Shown here in pieces: positions 7,901-15,983 of a stretch of 64,000 bases of DNA (positions are counted from its first letter, which is position 1; each line of letters starts with the position of its first letter). The stretch covers positions 1-64,000 of the forward strand of contig NZ_JOHS01000007.1 in the NCBI RefSeq assembly GCF_000725625.1, read 5' to 3'. Made by a program: the position numbers and the translations under genes. This DNA comes from Streptomyces sp. NRRL F-6676 (GTDB lineage: Bacteria; Actinomycetota; Actinomycetes; Streptomycetales; Streptomycetaceae). A model generated the notes under the pieces. It was not told the origin of the DNA, searched no databases, and was given only the letters and a program-made list of their open reading frames with translations.

Positions 7901-8125
7901 GACCGCGGTTTCGCTCATGCGGTTCGGCGGCGTCGGCGTTTCGGCCACTTCCTGCCCGCAGCCGCTCCAAGCCAGATCAGGGATCCGACGCCCTCGGGGA
8001 TCCCTGACGCAGGAAACAACGGGCTTTCCAGCACGACCGAATGACGTGTGTTCGAAATCGCAGCCGTGTCGTTAGACCTCACGACTCAGCCGCAGCGACC
8101 GTCAGCGACCGTCCTAGGGGGAACG

Positions 8126-10066
8126 ATGACCTCGGCCATTACACAGGACCAGCCGCCGCAACCGCCGAAAGGGCCCGTGCCGGCAGACGAACCGCAGGAC
8201 ACCGGTGTTCGAGAAGAGGAATACCTCTACCGCGACGCGTCGCGGCTCCAGGCCGGCTCCCTGCTGACCTCCCGCACCATGGCGCGGCGCCTTCCCTCGC
8301 TCGTGCGACGCTCGGTGCGGATGGCCTGGCGCGTGGACCGCGGCGCGACCATCGGCCTGCTGGTGTGCCAGATCGGGACTGGCGTCCTTGCCGCCCTCGG
8401 CCTGTTGGCCGTCACGGGCACGATCACCGCGCTGGTCTCCTCGGGTGTCATCACCGAGCGGCTGTGGGACGCCGCCCCGCAGCTGACTGTGATCGCCACC
8501 GCCGCCGGTCTGCGCGCCCTGCTGGGCATCGCCGTGGTCTGGCTGACCGGCCGACTTCGCCCGGTCCTCGGCCGCGCGGCGGAGCTGACGATGATCGAGG
8601 CCGCGCTCGGCGCGGAGCTGGCCGCCAACAACAAGCCTGGCTACAACGACGCCTACGACATCGCGGACCGCGGCGCCCAGGTCACCCCCGACCTCGTCGA
8701 AGAAGCGCAGGACGTGCTCGCAGCGTCCGCCACGCTCGCGGCCGGCGCCACTGTCCTGACCGTCCTGCACCCCCTGCTCCTTCCCCTTCTCTTCCTCGCC
8801 TGCCTGCCGCAGGCCGCCGCGTACGTCCGCTCCGCCCGCGTGCTCTACCTCGCCGGGCTGGAGACCTCCGGGCGGCGCCGGATGCTGGGCAAGTTGCGAT
8901 GGCACATGGCCTATCAGGAGTCCAGTGAGGAGATGCGCGCCTGCCTGGCCGGTCCCTTCCTGATCGGGCGGTACCGGCGGCTGGCGGCCTCGGTCAACGC
9001 CGCCGAGCGCAAGGCTGCGAACACGGGTGCCTGGATGGGGCTGGCCGGGGCCGTGGCCGGCGGGGTCGCGTCGACCGCGGTGTGGGCGGCGCTGTTGTGG
9101 CTTCTGGCCTCCGGGCGGATGGGCCTGGCGGCCGGTGGCGGCGCCGTCTTCGCCTTGCAGACCGCCACCGGCTCGGTGCGCGGCATCATCAACGGCGGGG
9201 CCCGTCTGGTGCGCACCGGCTGGTACGTGCAGGACTGGCAGAACTTCCTCGACAACGCCCATGGCCAGGCCATGACCGCCTCCCGCGGTACTGCGCCCGT
9301 GACCGCGGCTCCGGAGCGCTTTGAGGTCCGTGACGTCACCTACCGCTACGACGGCGCTCCCAAGGACAGCCTGAGCAACGTCTCCCTGCATGTGAAGCGC
9401 GGGGAGATCGTGGCGCTGGTCGGGGAGAACGGCTCCGGCAAGACGACCCTCTCGCGCCTGCTGTGCGGGTTGCTGCTGCCCACCGAGGGCGACGTCGCCT
9501 GGGACCACGCCTCCACCGCGGCCTTGGACCCGTGGGGGTCGTGGAAGCAGGTCGCGCTGGTGCCGCAGAAGTTCACCTATCTGCCGCTGACGATGCGCGA
9601 CAACATCACCTTCGGGCAGGGCGACACCAGCGACGCGGCCCTGCTCGCCGCGTGCGAGGCGTCCGGCGCCGCGGAGATGCTTCCCGAACTCCGCTCGGGC
9701 CTGAACACCCTCCTGACCAGCGAGTGGTTCGGAGGACAGCAGCTTTCCGGCGGGCAGTGGCAGCGCCTGGTCCTCACCCGCGCGTTCCATCGGCAGGCAG
9801 CGCTGCTGGTGATGGACGAACCCACGGCCGCCCTCGACGCCCGCGCCGAGCACCGGATCTTCGCCGGTCTGCGCGAACTGGCGAAGGACCGCGCCATCCT
9901 GCTGATCACGCACCGTCTCACCAACGTGGCCGTCGCCGACCGGATCGTGGTCCTGGACGAAGGGCGGATCGTCCAGGAGGGGACCTACGCCCAGCTCACC
10001 CAGCGGCCAGGGCTGTTCCGGACCCTGTGGGAGCTGCAACGCCGGATGAGCGGCGACGCCCCCTGA
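8126..10066 (+). CDS. ABC transporter, fused permease and ATP-binding protein
   Basis: A 646-residue half-size exporter. Start chosen at 8126, five bases after AGGGGGA. Residues 70-350 hold about five hydrophobic segments of a type I exporter domain (for example GLLVCQIGTGVLAALGLLAV). The nucleotide-binding domain starts near 400 with Walker A GENGSGKTT (about 433), a Q-loop region VPQKFTYLPL, the signature LSGGQW (about 540), Walker B LLVMDEPT and the switch His in LLITHRL. A methyltransferase of the FxLD type starts 166 bases downstream, so export of a modified peptide is the likely role by context. No dedicated peptidase domain is present. Confidence 0.9.
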   Translation: MTSAITQDQPPQPPKGPVPADEPQDTGVREEEYLYRDASRLQAGSLLTSRTMARRLPSLVRRSVRMAWRVDRGATIGLLVCQIGTGVLAALGLLAVTGTITALVSSGVITERLWDAAPQLTVIATAAGLRALLGIAVVWLTGRLRPVLGRAAELTMIEAALGAELAANNKPGYNDAYDIADRGAQVTPDLVEEAQDVLAASATLAAGATVLTVLHPLLLPLLFLACLPQAAAYVRSARVLYLAGLETSGRRRMLGKLRWHMAYQESSEEMRACLAGPFLIGRYRRLAASVNAAERKAANTGAWMGLAGAVAGGVASTAVWAALLWLLASGRMGLAAGGGAVFALQTATGSVRGIINGGARLVRTGWYVQDWQNFLDNAHGQAMTASRGTAPVTAAPERFEVRDVTYRYDGAPKDSLSNVSLHVKRGEIVALVGENGSGKTTLSRLLCGLLLPTEGDVAWDHASTAALDPWGSWKQVALVPQKFTYLPLTMRDNITFGQGDTSDAALLAACEASGAAEMLPELRSGLNTLLTSEWFGGQQLSGGQWQRLVLTRAFHRQAALLVMDEPTAALDARAEHRIFAGLRELAKDRAILLITHRLTNVAVADRIVVLDEGRIVQEGTYAQLTQRPGLFRTLWELQRRMSGDAP

Positions 10067-10129
10067 TCACCGGGCCGCGCCAGGCCACCGGTCCGCCGGA
10101 CATAGACACCGGCCCGCTCCCGATGCTCC

Positions 10130-10213
10130 CTTCGCCCCACGTCCGAACCCGCCGCACCTTCGCCCCACGTCCGAACCCGCCGCACCTTCGCCCCACGTCC
10201 GAACCCGCCGCAC
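10130..10213. repeat. 28-bp direct repeat, three perfect tandem copies
   Basis: Three identical 28-base units begin at 10130, 10158 and 10186, each starting CTTCGCCCCACGTCC. They fill the gap between the ABC gene and the methyltransferase and end 18 bases before its GTG start. There are no spacers between units. Confidence 0.95.
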
Positions 10214-10231
10214 CAACCTCGAAGGACTGCT

Positions 10232-10747
10232 GTGACACATCCCCCGGCTACCGAGGTCAGCGATGCGAGCGAGCTGCGCCACCAGCTCGTCGAGCGACTC
10301 CGCGGCGACAACCACATCCGCACCGCTTCCGTCGAGCGCTCCTTTCGCACCGTGCGCCGTCACGCCTTCGCCCCCGAGGCGGCTCTCGATGCCGCGTACG
10401 CCGACGACACCGTCCCCACCCGCCATGCGCCCGACGGCCGGGTGATCAGCTCCATCTCCGCGCCCTGGCTGCGGGCCGACATGCTCGAAGCCGCGCGTAT
10501 CAAGTTTGGCCACCACGTGTTGGAGATCGGCTCCGGCGGCTACAACGCCGCCCTGATCGCTGAACTCACGGGTCCGACCGGGCACGTCACCACCCTCGAC
10601 ATCGACCCGGTCGTCACCGAGCGGGCAACCCGCTTCCCGGTAGGGCGAGCAGCCGCAGCAGCGTATGAACAGCGGTGCCCTCTGAGCGACCCTCGTCGAC
10701 AGCTGGAAGCCCGCCCGTCCACCGTCTCGGAAGGCAGAGTTACGTGA
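10232..10747 (+). CDS. FxLD-system-type methyltransferase, C-terminally truncated
   Basis: A GTG start at 10232 with GAAGGA five bases upstream gives 171 residues. Residues 1-130 follow the methyltransferases of FxLD lanthipeptide loci, which resemble protein-L-isoaspartate methyltransferases: ELRHQLVERLRGDNHI, AFAPEAALDAAYADDTV, SSISAPWLRADMLEAARI, then VLEIGSGGYNAALIAELTGP and VTTLDIDP for SAM binding. After VVTERATRF the sequence loses similarity, and about 200 residues of the usual protein are missing. The stop overlaps the GTG of the next gene (GTGA), so coupling is kept despite the truncation. Activity is doubtful. Confidence 0.65.
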   Translation: MTHPPATEVSDASELRHQLVERLRGDNHIRTASVERSFRTVRRHAFAPEAALDAAYADDTVPTRHAPDGRVISSISAPWLRADMLEAARIKFGHHVLEIGSGGYNAALIAELTGPTGHVTTLDIDPVVTERATRFPVGRAAAAAYEQRCPLSDPRRQLEARPSTVSEGRVT

Positions 10748-11486
10748 GTTCTCCCGTGTCCTCTTCGGATCACGTCTCAGCGTGTGCGGGTGTACCGGCA
10801 GATCGGTACGCCGCGACCCGGCATGCCGCCTGGCTTGGTGCCGCCGCGATCATCACGAACGAGGTGGGCCAGGTCCTGCTGGTGCATCCCACCTACCGCG
10901 AGGACGGTTCGTGGGTGCTGCCCGGCGGTGTCGTCGAACACGGTGAACACCCGCACGTCACCTGTCGGCGCGAGATCACCGAGGAACTGGGCCTGGACCT
11001 GCCGCTGTCGGCCGTGCTCGCCGTCCACTCCCTCTCCGCGCACCATCCCGACCTCCAACCCGGCACGGACTGCCCCGGAGAGATCCGATTCGTTTTCGAC
11101 GGGGGAGCTCCCGCCCCGACCAGGGGGAGGCGATCCGCCTGCCACACCAGGAGCTGTCCGAGTACGCCTTTCTTGAGACCCGGAACGCGGTCCGGCGGCT
11201 GCGCCCCGTGGACGGGCAGATCATGCTCGCCGCCTACCGTGCCCGGCTCGGCAACACCGCCGCCGCGCACCTCGCCGACGGCCGACACATTCTCGACGTC
11301 CCGGCCCTGGACCGGCGCGACGTCCACGTGCGTTACCGGCCCTTGTGGGACAGCCCTCTCCACCGCGGCCCTGTCCCCGAGCGGCTGCTCGTGCAGCAAG
11401 CCTGGGCGTGGTGCTTCATCAGCATCGGCAGCGCGCGCCGCGGCCCGGGGTCGGCCACGACGACGACCCGGCCGTCGGGGAGCTGA
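10744..11486 (+). pseudogene. Nudix hydrolase broken by a G-run frameshift
   Basis: Starting at the GTG that overlaps the methyltransferase stop, the first 120 residues form a Nudix domain with the box GGVVEHGEHPHVTCRREITE followed by ELGL (about residues 60-83) and strand AAAIITNEVGQVLLVHP. At the G5 run near 11100 the sense moves to the next frame, where DQGEAIRLPHQELSEYAFLE and QIMLAAYRARLGNTAAAHLA continue naturally to a stop at 11486. One added G would give a 248-residue protein. The original frame reads on without stops into the next gene, a fused readthrough of 779 residues that is surely an artefact of the shift. Confidence 0.65.
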
Positions 11487-11541
11487 CCCCGACCCCGCCC
11501 ACCTCGCCTCCTTCCCGCCCCACGCCCCCGAGGTAGTCCCC

Positions 11542-13014
11542 ATGCCGTTGTCGCACCACCACGTCCGCACCACCGTCGATACCTACCTCGCCCGTCACCC
11601 TCACGAGCGCGAGCAGCTCAGCGTCCTCCTGGGCGCCCTCGACCGGACCGGCGAGGACATCGCCAGCCGCTCGACCTTCACCGGGCACGTCACCTGCCGC
11701 GCGATCGTCGTCGACCAGCTCGGCCGCGTCCTGCACGCGCTGCACCTGGCCAGCGGGGAGGTCCTCATCCCCGGCGGCCACACCGAGCCCACCGACGACT
11801 CCCTGGCAGCGGCGGCTCTGCGTGAACTGCACGAGGAGACCGGTATCCCGTCTCGGGCCGTCACGCCGTGGCCGGGCTACGAGACCGTGCCACTGCACAT
11901 CGACATCGACGACATCGACGTCCATCCGGGCAAGGGCGAGCCCGGACACCAGCACTTCGACCTCCGGTTCCTCTTCCGTCTGCAAACGACCGAGGTGTCG
12001 GCCGTGCCGCAGGAAGAGAAGGTCGGCGGCATCGAGTGGCGTCCCATGGACCGGGTGACCTCCCCGGCACTGCGCGAGAAGCTGCTCGAACTGCCGCTCC
12101 AGGTCGAACCGGAGACGGCCAACGCCTCGGCCCTGATCTACAACGACCGCGGCGAGTACCTGCTCCATCTCCGCGACTACTTCCCCGGCCAGATCTGGGA
12201 GCCGGGCATGTGGTCCCTGCTGGGCGGCGGCCGAGAGCCCCAAGACGCCACCCTGGAGCACACCGTGCGGCGCGAACTGGCCGAGGAGGCCGGCCTCGAT
12301 CTCGCCGACCTGTCCCCGTTCGGCACCGAGTACGCCTCCCACGACGACGGCACGACCGTACCCATCGCCATCTACGCAGGCCGCTGGAGCGGCGACCCAC
12401 GCGAACTCCGCCTGACCGAAGGAGTAATGCTCGCCTGGTTCGCCCCCGACGACCTCCACCGCCTGCGCATCGCGGAAACCACCAGCGACCTCGTACGGCG
12501 CCACGCCGCCAGCCTCCCGGCGGCGCAGAGCGGGCCCACATCCGAGGAGGCACGTCTGGCCTCGCCGCACGGCACGGTCCCCAACATCATCGGCGTTCAC
12601 CTCTACCTGGAACGCCCCGACGGAACGGTGCTGCTCGGGCTGCGCCACCCCGACTCCGCGTTCGCGCCGTCCACCTGGCACGTCCTGGCCGGCCACTGTG
12701 AGCAGGAGAACGCCATCGCCTGCCTGATCAGGGAGGCGATGGAGGAAGCCGGGCTGCACATCGAGCGCCGGGACGTCGAACTCGTCCACGTCGTCCACCA
12801 CATCGGCAAGCCCAGGAACCCGCCCCGCATGGGCCTGTTCTTCCGCGCTCGCACCTGGAGTGGCGAGCCAGAGCTGCGCGAGCCGGACAAGTGCACCCAG
12901 TGGAAATTCTGGGACCCGGCCGCCCTTCCCGCCGACCTCGTCCCCTATACCCGACTGGCCATCGAGAAGATCCAGAACGGCGAGCTGTACAGCGAGACGG
13001 GCTGGCCCGCGTGA
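11542..13014 (+). CDS. Triple-Nudix-domain hydrolase
   Basis: A 490-residue protein from the ATG at 11542 that holds three complete Nudix modules in series. The boxes are GGHTEPTDDSLAAAALRELH-EETGI (about residue 77), GGGREPQDATLEHTVRRELA-EEAGL (about 228) and GHCEQENAIACLIREAMEEA-GL (about 383); each keeps the Gly, the Arg-Glu and the Glu-Glu that bind metal. Nudix enzymes cleave a nucleoside diphosphate linked to another group. Three in one chain is unusual and suggests either different substrates or a scaffolding role. It lies four bases inside the start of the kinase gene (GTGA overlap), within a RiPP-like cassette. Confidence 0.85.
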   Translation: MPLSHHHVRTTVDTYLARHPHEREQLSVLLGALDRTGEDIASRSTFTGHVTCRAIVVDQLGRVLHALHLASGEVLIPGGHTEPTDDSLAAAALRELHEETGIPSRAVTPWPGYETVPLHIDIDDIDVHPGKGEPGHQHFDLRFLFRLQTTEVSAVPQEEKVGGIEWRPMDRVTSPALREKLLELPLQVEPETANASALIYNDRGEYLLHLRDYFPGQIWEPGMWSLLGGGREPQDATLEHTVRRELAEEAGLDLADLSPFGTEYASHDDGTTVPIAIYAGRWSGDPRELRLTEGVMLAWFAPDDLHRLRIAETTSDLVRRHAASLPAAQSGPTSEEARLASPHGTVPNIIGVHLYLERPDGTVLLGLRHPDSAFAPSTWHVLAGHCEQENAIACLIREAMEEAGLHIERRDVELVHVVHHIGKPRNPPRMGLFFRARTWSGEPELREPDKCTQWKFWDPAALPADLVPYTRLAIEKIQNGELYSETGWPA

Positions 13015-13775
13015 CCGCCGCATCGACCGGCGCATCCAGTCGCATGCCCGCTGCGACAGCGGCGGGGCGTCCAGACACCCGCCTCGTGGTGATCCGCGGC
13101 AACTCGGCGTCCGGCAAGCCGAGCGTGGCCCAGAGCCTGCGAGATCATTACGGCCGCGGTATCGCGATCGTGGGCCATGACGTGATCCGCCGGAACGTGC
13201 TCAGGGAACACGACACCGCGCGAGGCGCCGACAGCGCCCTGCTGGCCACGAGCGCACGCGCAGCGTTCGACGCCGGCTTCCACGTCGTACTCGGACAGAT
13301 CCTGTATGCCGACCGCTACGGACACACGATCACGTCTCTGGTACGGGATCACCGCGGTGTCTCAGGGTGCTACTACCTGGACGTGCCGCTGGAAGCGACG
13401 TTGGTACGGCACGCGCCGAAGGCGGATGCCGCCCACCTGGCGCACGTCACCGAAGCCCGTCTCACCTCCTGGTACCGGGAGCTGGACCTGCTGCCCGGCG
13501 GTCTGGAGAGCGTGGTCCCGGCAGACAGCACACTTCCGGGCCGGGGAGGGGCCCGGAGCCGCCGTGCTCGCGGACGGCTCGATTCGGCTACGCGTCGCGC
13601 CTGTGCAGCAGCAGGCTGCCGACCAGCAGCGCGGCCGCGGCCCACATGGCGAGCACGCCCAGGCCCTCCCATGGGCCGATGGGCAACTCGTGCAGATGGA
13701 CGGTGGTTTGGACCGCGAGTCCGGCGGTCATGGGCGAGATCTGCTGGAGGTGGCGCTGCCACTCCGGGTCGTTGA
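13011..13775 (+). CDS. P-loop kinase-like protein, 3' end replaced
   Basis: From the GTG at 13011 the protein resembles streptomycete P-loop ATPases of the small-molecule kinase type: RLVVIRGNSASGKPSVAQSL, IVGHDVIRRNVLREHD, GFHVVLGQILYADRYG, YYLDVPLEATLVRHA, SWYRELDLLPGGLESVVPAD. In the P-loop the residue after Lys is Pro instead of Ser/Thr, which should harm nucleotide binding. Family members end shortly after ...PADSTL with a short helix; here the sequence after about 13545 is antisense to the next operon and runs to 13775 by chance. The gene is thus probably cut at its 3' end by a junction and may be inactive. Confidence 0.6.
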   Translation: MTAASTGASSRMPAATAAGRPDTRLVVIRGNSASGKPSVAQSLRDHYGRGIAIVGHDVIRRNVLREHDTARGADSALLATSARAAFDAGFHVVLGQILYADRYGHTITSLVRDHRGVSGCYYLDVPLEATLVRHAPKADAAHLAHVTEARLTSWYRELDLLPGGLESVVPADSTLPGRGGARSRRARGRLDSATRRACAAAGCRPAARPRPTWRARPGPPMGRWATRADGRWFGPRVRRSWARSAGGGAATPGR

Positions 13776-14424
13776 CCACTCGGGTGACGACCGGGAAGAG
13801 GTAGAGCAGCCCGAGCACGATCCCGATGGCGCTCGCCGCCTCCCGTACCGCCGTCGCCAGACCGAGGCCGATCAGGGCGATCAGGACGAGGTAGAGGACC
13901 GAGCCCACGGCCGCCCGCAGGGTCGGGCCGTCGGCCAGGGACAGCGGGACATAGCCGTGCGCCTCGGTGAATCCGTTGCCGGGCAGGATGTAGCGGCCGG
14001 CGAGGAGAGAGGCCAGGACGGCAGCCGTCCCGGAGGCCAGGACGACCGTGGTGAGAATCGTCGCCTTGGCGGTGAGGACGGTGATCCGGTTGGGCATCGC
14101 CGTGAGCGTGGTGCGGATCATCCCGGTGCCGTACTCGCCGCTGACGGCCAGCACCGCGAAGACGGCGATGACCGCCTGCCCGACGGTGACGCCGGTCAGG
14201 GCGAGCTTGACGGCGTCCTGGCCGCACCCCGTGTCCGGGCACTTCACGGCCTTGGCGGTGCCGCAGCCGACGGCCACGGTCAGCGCGACGGCGAGCGCGA
14301 GCAACCTGGCCGTTCCCCCTGCCGTGCGCAGCTTTGTCCACTCCGCGCGCACGGCGCGGCCGAAGCCCCCTCGCCACACGCCGTCCGCCGTCCTCGCGAG
14401 TCGCGCACCGCTCAGGGAACTCAT
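13588..14424 (-). CDS. ABC-2-type permease
   Basis: A 278-residue integral membrane protein with about six hydrophobic segments (LLALAVALTVAVGCG, AVIAVFAVLAVSG, ATILTTVVLASGTAAVLASL, GSVLYLVLIALIGLGLA, AIGIVLGLLYLFP, GLGVLAMWAAAALLVGSLLL). The sequence GEYGTGMIRTTLTAMPNR in the first cytoplasmic region is the hallmark of streptomycete ABC-2 permeases. The start at 14424 overlaps the stop of the upstream gene (ATGA) and is preceded by GGGAGG. It should form the membrane channel with the permease at 14421 and the ATPase at 15980, possibly for export of a lipid or antibiotic; the substrate is not evident. Confidence 0.85.
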   Translation of the reverse strand: MSSLSGARLARTADGVWRGGFGRAVRAEWTKLRTAGGTARLLALAVALTVAVGCGTAKAVKCPDTGCGQDAVKLALTGVTVGQAVIAVFAVLAVSGEYGTGMIRTTLTAMPNRITVLTAKATILTTVVLASGTAAVLASLLAGRYILPGNGFTEAHGYVPLSLADGPTLRAAVGSVLYLVLIALIGLGLATAVREAASAIGIVLGLLYLFPVVTRVVNDPEWQRHLQQISPMTAGLAVQTTVHLHELPIGPWEGLGVLAMWAAAALLVGSLLLHRRDA

Positions 14425-15983
14425 ACGTCCCTCCCGCGCAGCCGCGCCACGGCCAGACCGAAGGCAAGCGCCGCGTATCCGCACAGCACGGCGAGGCCGG
14501 CCCAGGGCGCCAGCGGGTAGTAGCCGGTCGACGGCTCGTACACGCTGAGCACCTGCGCGTACCGCGGCAGGGTCTGCTGGATGGCGAAGCCCGCAGCCGG
14601 AGTCACCCGCAGCAGCCACTCCGAGACGCCCGGGGGCAGGACGCCGGAGGTGGCAAGCAGGAAGGGCAGCACGATGGACGCGATGACCAGGGCGACCGCC
14701 GTGCCGCTGCGCCGCAGCAGGACACCGACGCCGAGAGCGAGCACGCCGGCGGCCGCGCAGAGCAGGCCGGTTCCCACCATGACGCGCACTTCGGTCGCCG
14801 ACGTGACGGGGAAGACGCGGAAGCCCCTGCCATGCGCGCCGCGTTCCCCGACGGGAATGGTGAGCGCGGCGGCGACCAGGCCGATGGCGAACGCGACGCC
14901 CCCGGCCACCAGCGCCTTGGCGCCAAGCACCCGGCCCCGCAGGGGAGTTGCCGCCACGGTCGTACGCAGCAGACCACGCCGGTACTCGCCGGTGATGAAC
15001 ACCGTGCCCACGGCGACCACCACGATCAGCCCGGCGAAGGTACCGACGAGGAAGTTCTCGACGGAGAAGCCGACGCCCATGACGGGCCCGCCGACGACCG
15101 GTGCGATGTCACCGGCCCCGGTCACGGCGAACCCGCCGCCGTCGGTCTGGGTGAAGCCGCCCTCGGTGGTGTTCGTGTAGCTGCCGGAGGTGCCCGCGTC
15201 ACCGCCCACCTGCGTGCCGCTCCACGCGCTCTGGGACCAGCCGCCGGTGAGGCCGGGACGGCCGAAGGTGCCGGTGGCCACGGCGGGGCTGAAGCCCGTG
15301 CCCGCCGCGGTGTCCTGCTTCGCCTCCGGTGACGTCGCGAAGAGCCCGGCCCGCACGGTGTGCGCGAGCCCCGGCAGCTTCGCGTGGCCGACCTTGGTCC
15401 AGTGGGAGCCGTCGGTGGAGGTGGCACCGGTGAGACTGTCACCGGAGCGGACCAGGCGCAGCCAGCGCGGGGACTCCTGGGAGACCTTGCCGGAAGGGCC
15501 CGCCGTGTCGTGCGTGTAGTCGTACTGCATGCGCACGCCGTGGCCGCCGGTGGCCATGACCGCCGCGTACGGGGATCCCTGGGTGAGGCTTTCCTTCACG
15601 ATGATCCCCGCCTTCGCCCAGGGCTGGGCACCCCGGGCCGTCGTGCCGGTCCCGGTGCCGGCCACACCGGTCAGGGACCGCAGGGGAACGGTGAGGGTGC
15701 CGTCGCCGGTGAGCGGCTTGTGGACGAAGTAGAAGCTGTCGTTGACGGCCTCGCCGCCGGGGCCCTTCGGATAGGAGGCGGAGTCGGCACCGCGACCGCC
15801 GGGGGCAGGGGCGGCCGTGCCGAGCAGACCGAGCACGATCGTCACCAGGAGCGCCCCCGCCATGGCGAGGATCCAGCCGCGTACCGTGCGGAACTTCGTC
15901 CACTCGGCGCGCAGCGTTCTGAGGAACCCACCCCGCTCGGTGCTCCTCGTGGCCGGGGGACGAGGGGCGAGGGTGGCGGTCAT
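14421..15983 (-). CDS. ABC-2-type permease with extracytoplasmic DUF1349-like domain
   Basis: A 520-residue permease. One helix near residue 40 (GWILAMAGALLVTIVLGLLG) leads to a large soluble insert of about 230 residues that reads like a concanavalin-type DUF1349 domain (KAGIIVKESLTQGSPYAAVM, VRMQYDYTHDTAG, RWLRLVRSGDSLTGATSTDG, HWTKVGHAKLPG). Five further helices and the motif GEYRRGLLRTTVAATPLRGR follow. The outside domain may bind sugar or cell-wall material and gate transport. It overlaps both neighbours by four bases (ATGA), so ATPase, this permease and the next permease are one operon. The two permeases are paralogues. Confidence 0.85.
   Translation of the reverse strand: MTATLAPRPPATRSTERGGFLRTLRAEWTKFRTVRGWILAMAGALLVTIVLGLLGTAAPAPGGRGADSASYPKGPGGEAVNDSFYFVHKPLTGDGTLTVPLRSLTGVAGTGTGTTARGAQPWAKAGIIVKESLTQGSPYAAVMATGGHGVRMQYDYTHDTAGPSGKVSQESPRWLRLVRSGDSLTGATSTDGSHWTKVGHAKLPGLAHTVRAGLFATSPEAKQDTAAGTGFSPAVATGTFGRPGLTGGWSQSAWSGTQVGGDAGTSGSYTNTTEGGFTQTDGGGFAVTGAGDIAPVVGGPVMGVGFSVENFLVGTFAGLIVVVAVGTVFITGEYRRGLLRTTVAATPLRGRVLGAKALVAGGVAFAIGLVAAALTIPVGERGAHGRGFRVFPVTSATEVRVMVGTGLLCAAAGVLALGVGVLLRRSGTAVALVIASIVLPFLLATSGVLPPGVSEWLLRVTPAAGFAIQQTLPRYAQVLSVYEPSTGYYPLAPWAGLAVLCGYAALAFGLAVARLRGRDV

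Noticed and set aside
7960..8125. A lanthipeptide precursor with an FxLD-like leader upstream of the ABC exporter
   Set aside because: The only hint is a short segment SLDLTTQ in the exporter's own frame; no Cys- and Ser/Thr-rich core follows.
10130..10213. Possible CRISPR array (28-base repeats)
   Set aside because: The three units follow each other without spacers and no cas gene is near. The same holds for the array at 17012.
11104..11541. A fused 779-residue protein joining both Nudix genes
   Set aside because: The linker residues are low-quality sequence, while the neighbouring frame shows the proper end of the first Nudix protein; the fusion results from the frameshift.
13306..14520. 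A plus-strand ORF of 404 residues across the kinase end and the ABC permease
   Set aside because: Its composition is Gly/Arg/Glu-rich, it is antisense to the permease, and it has no family match.
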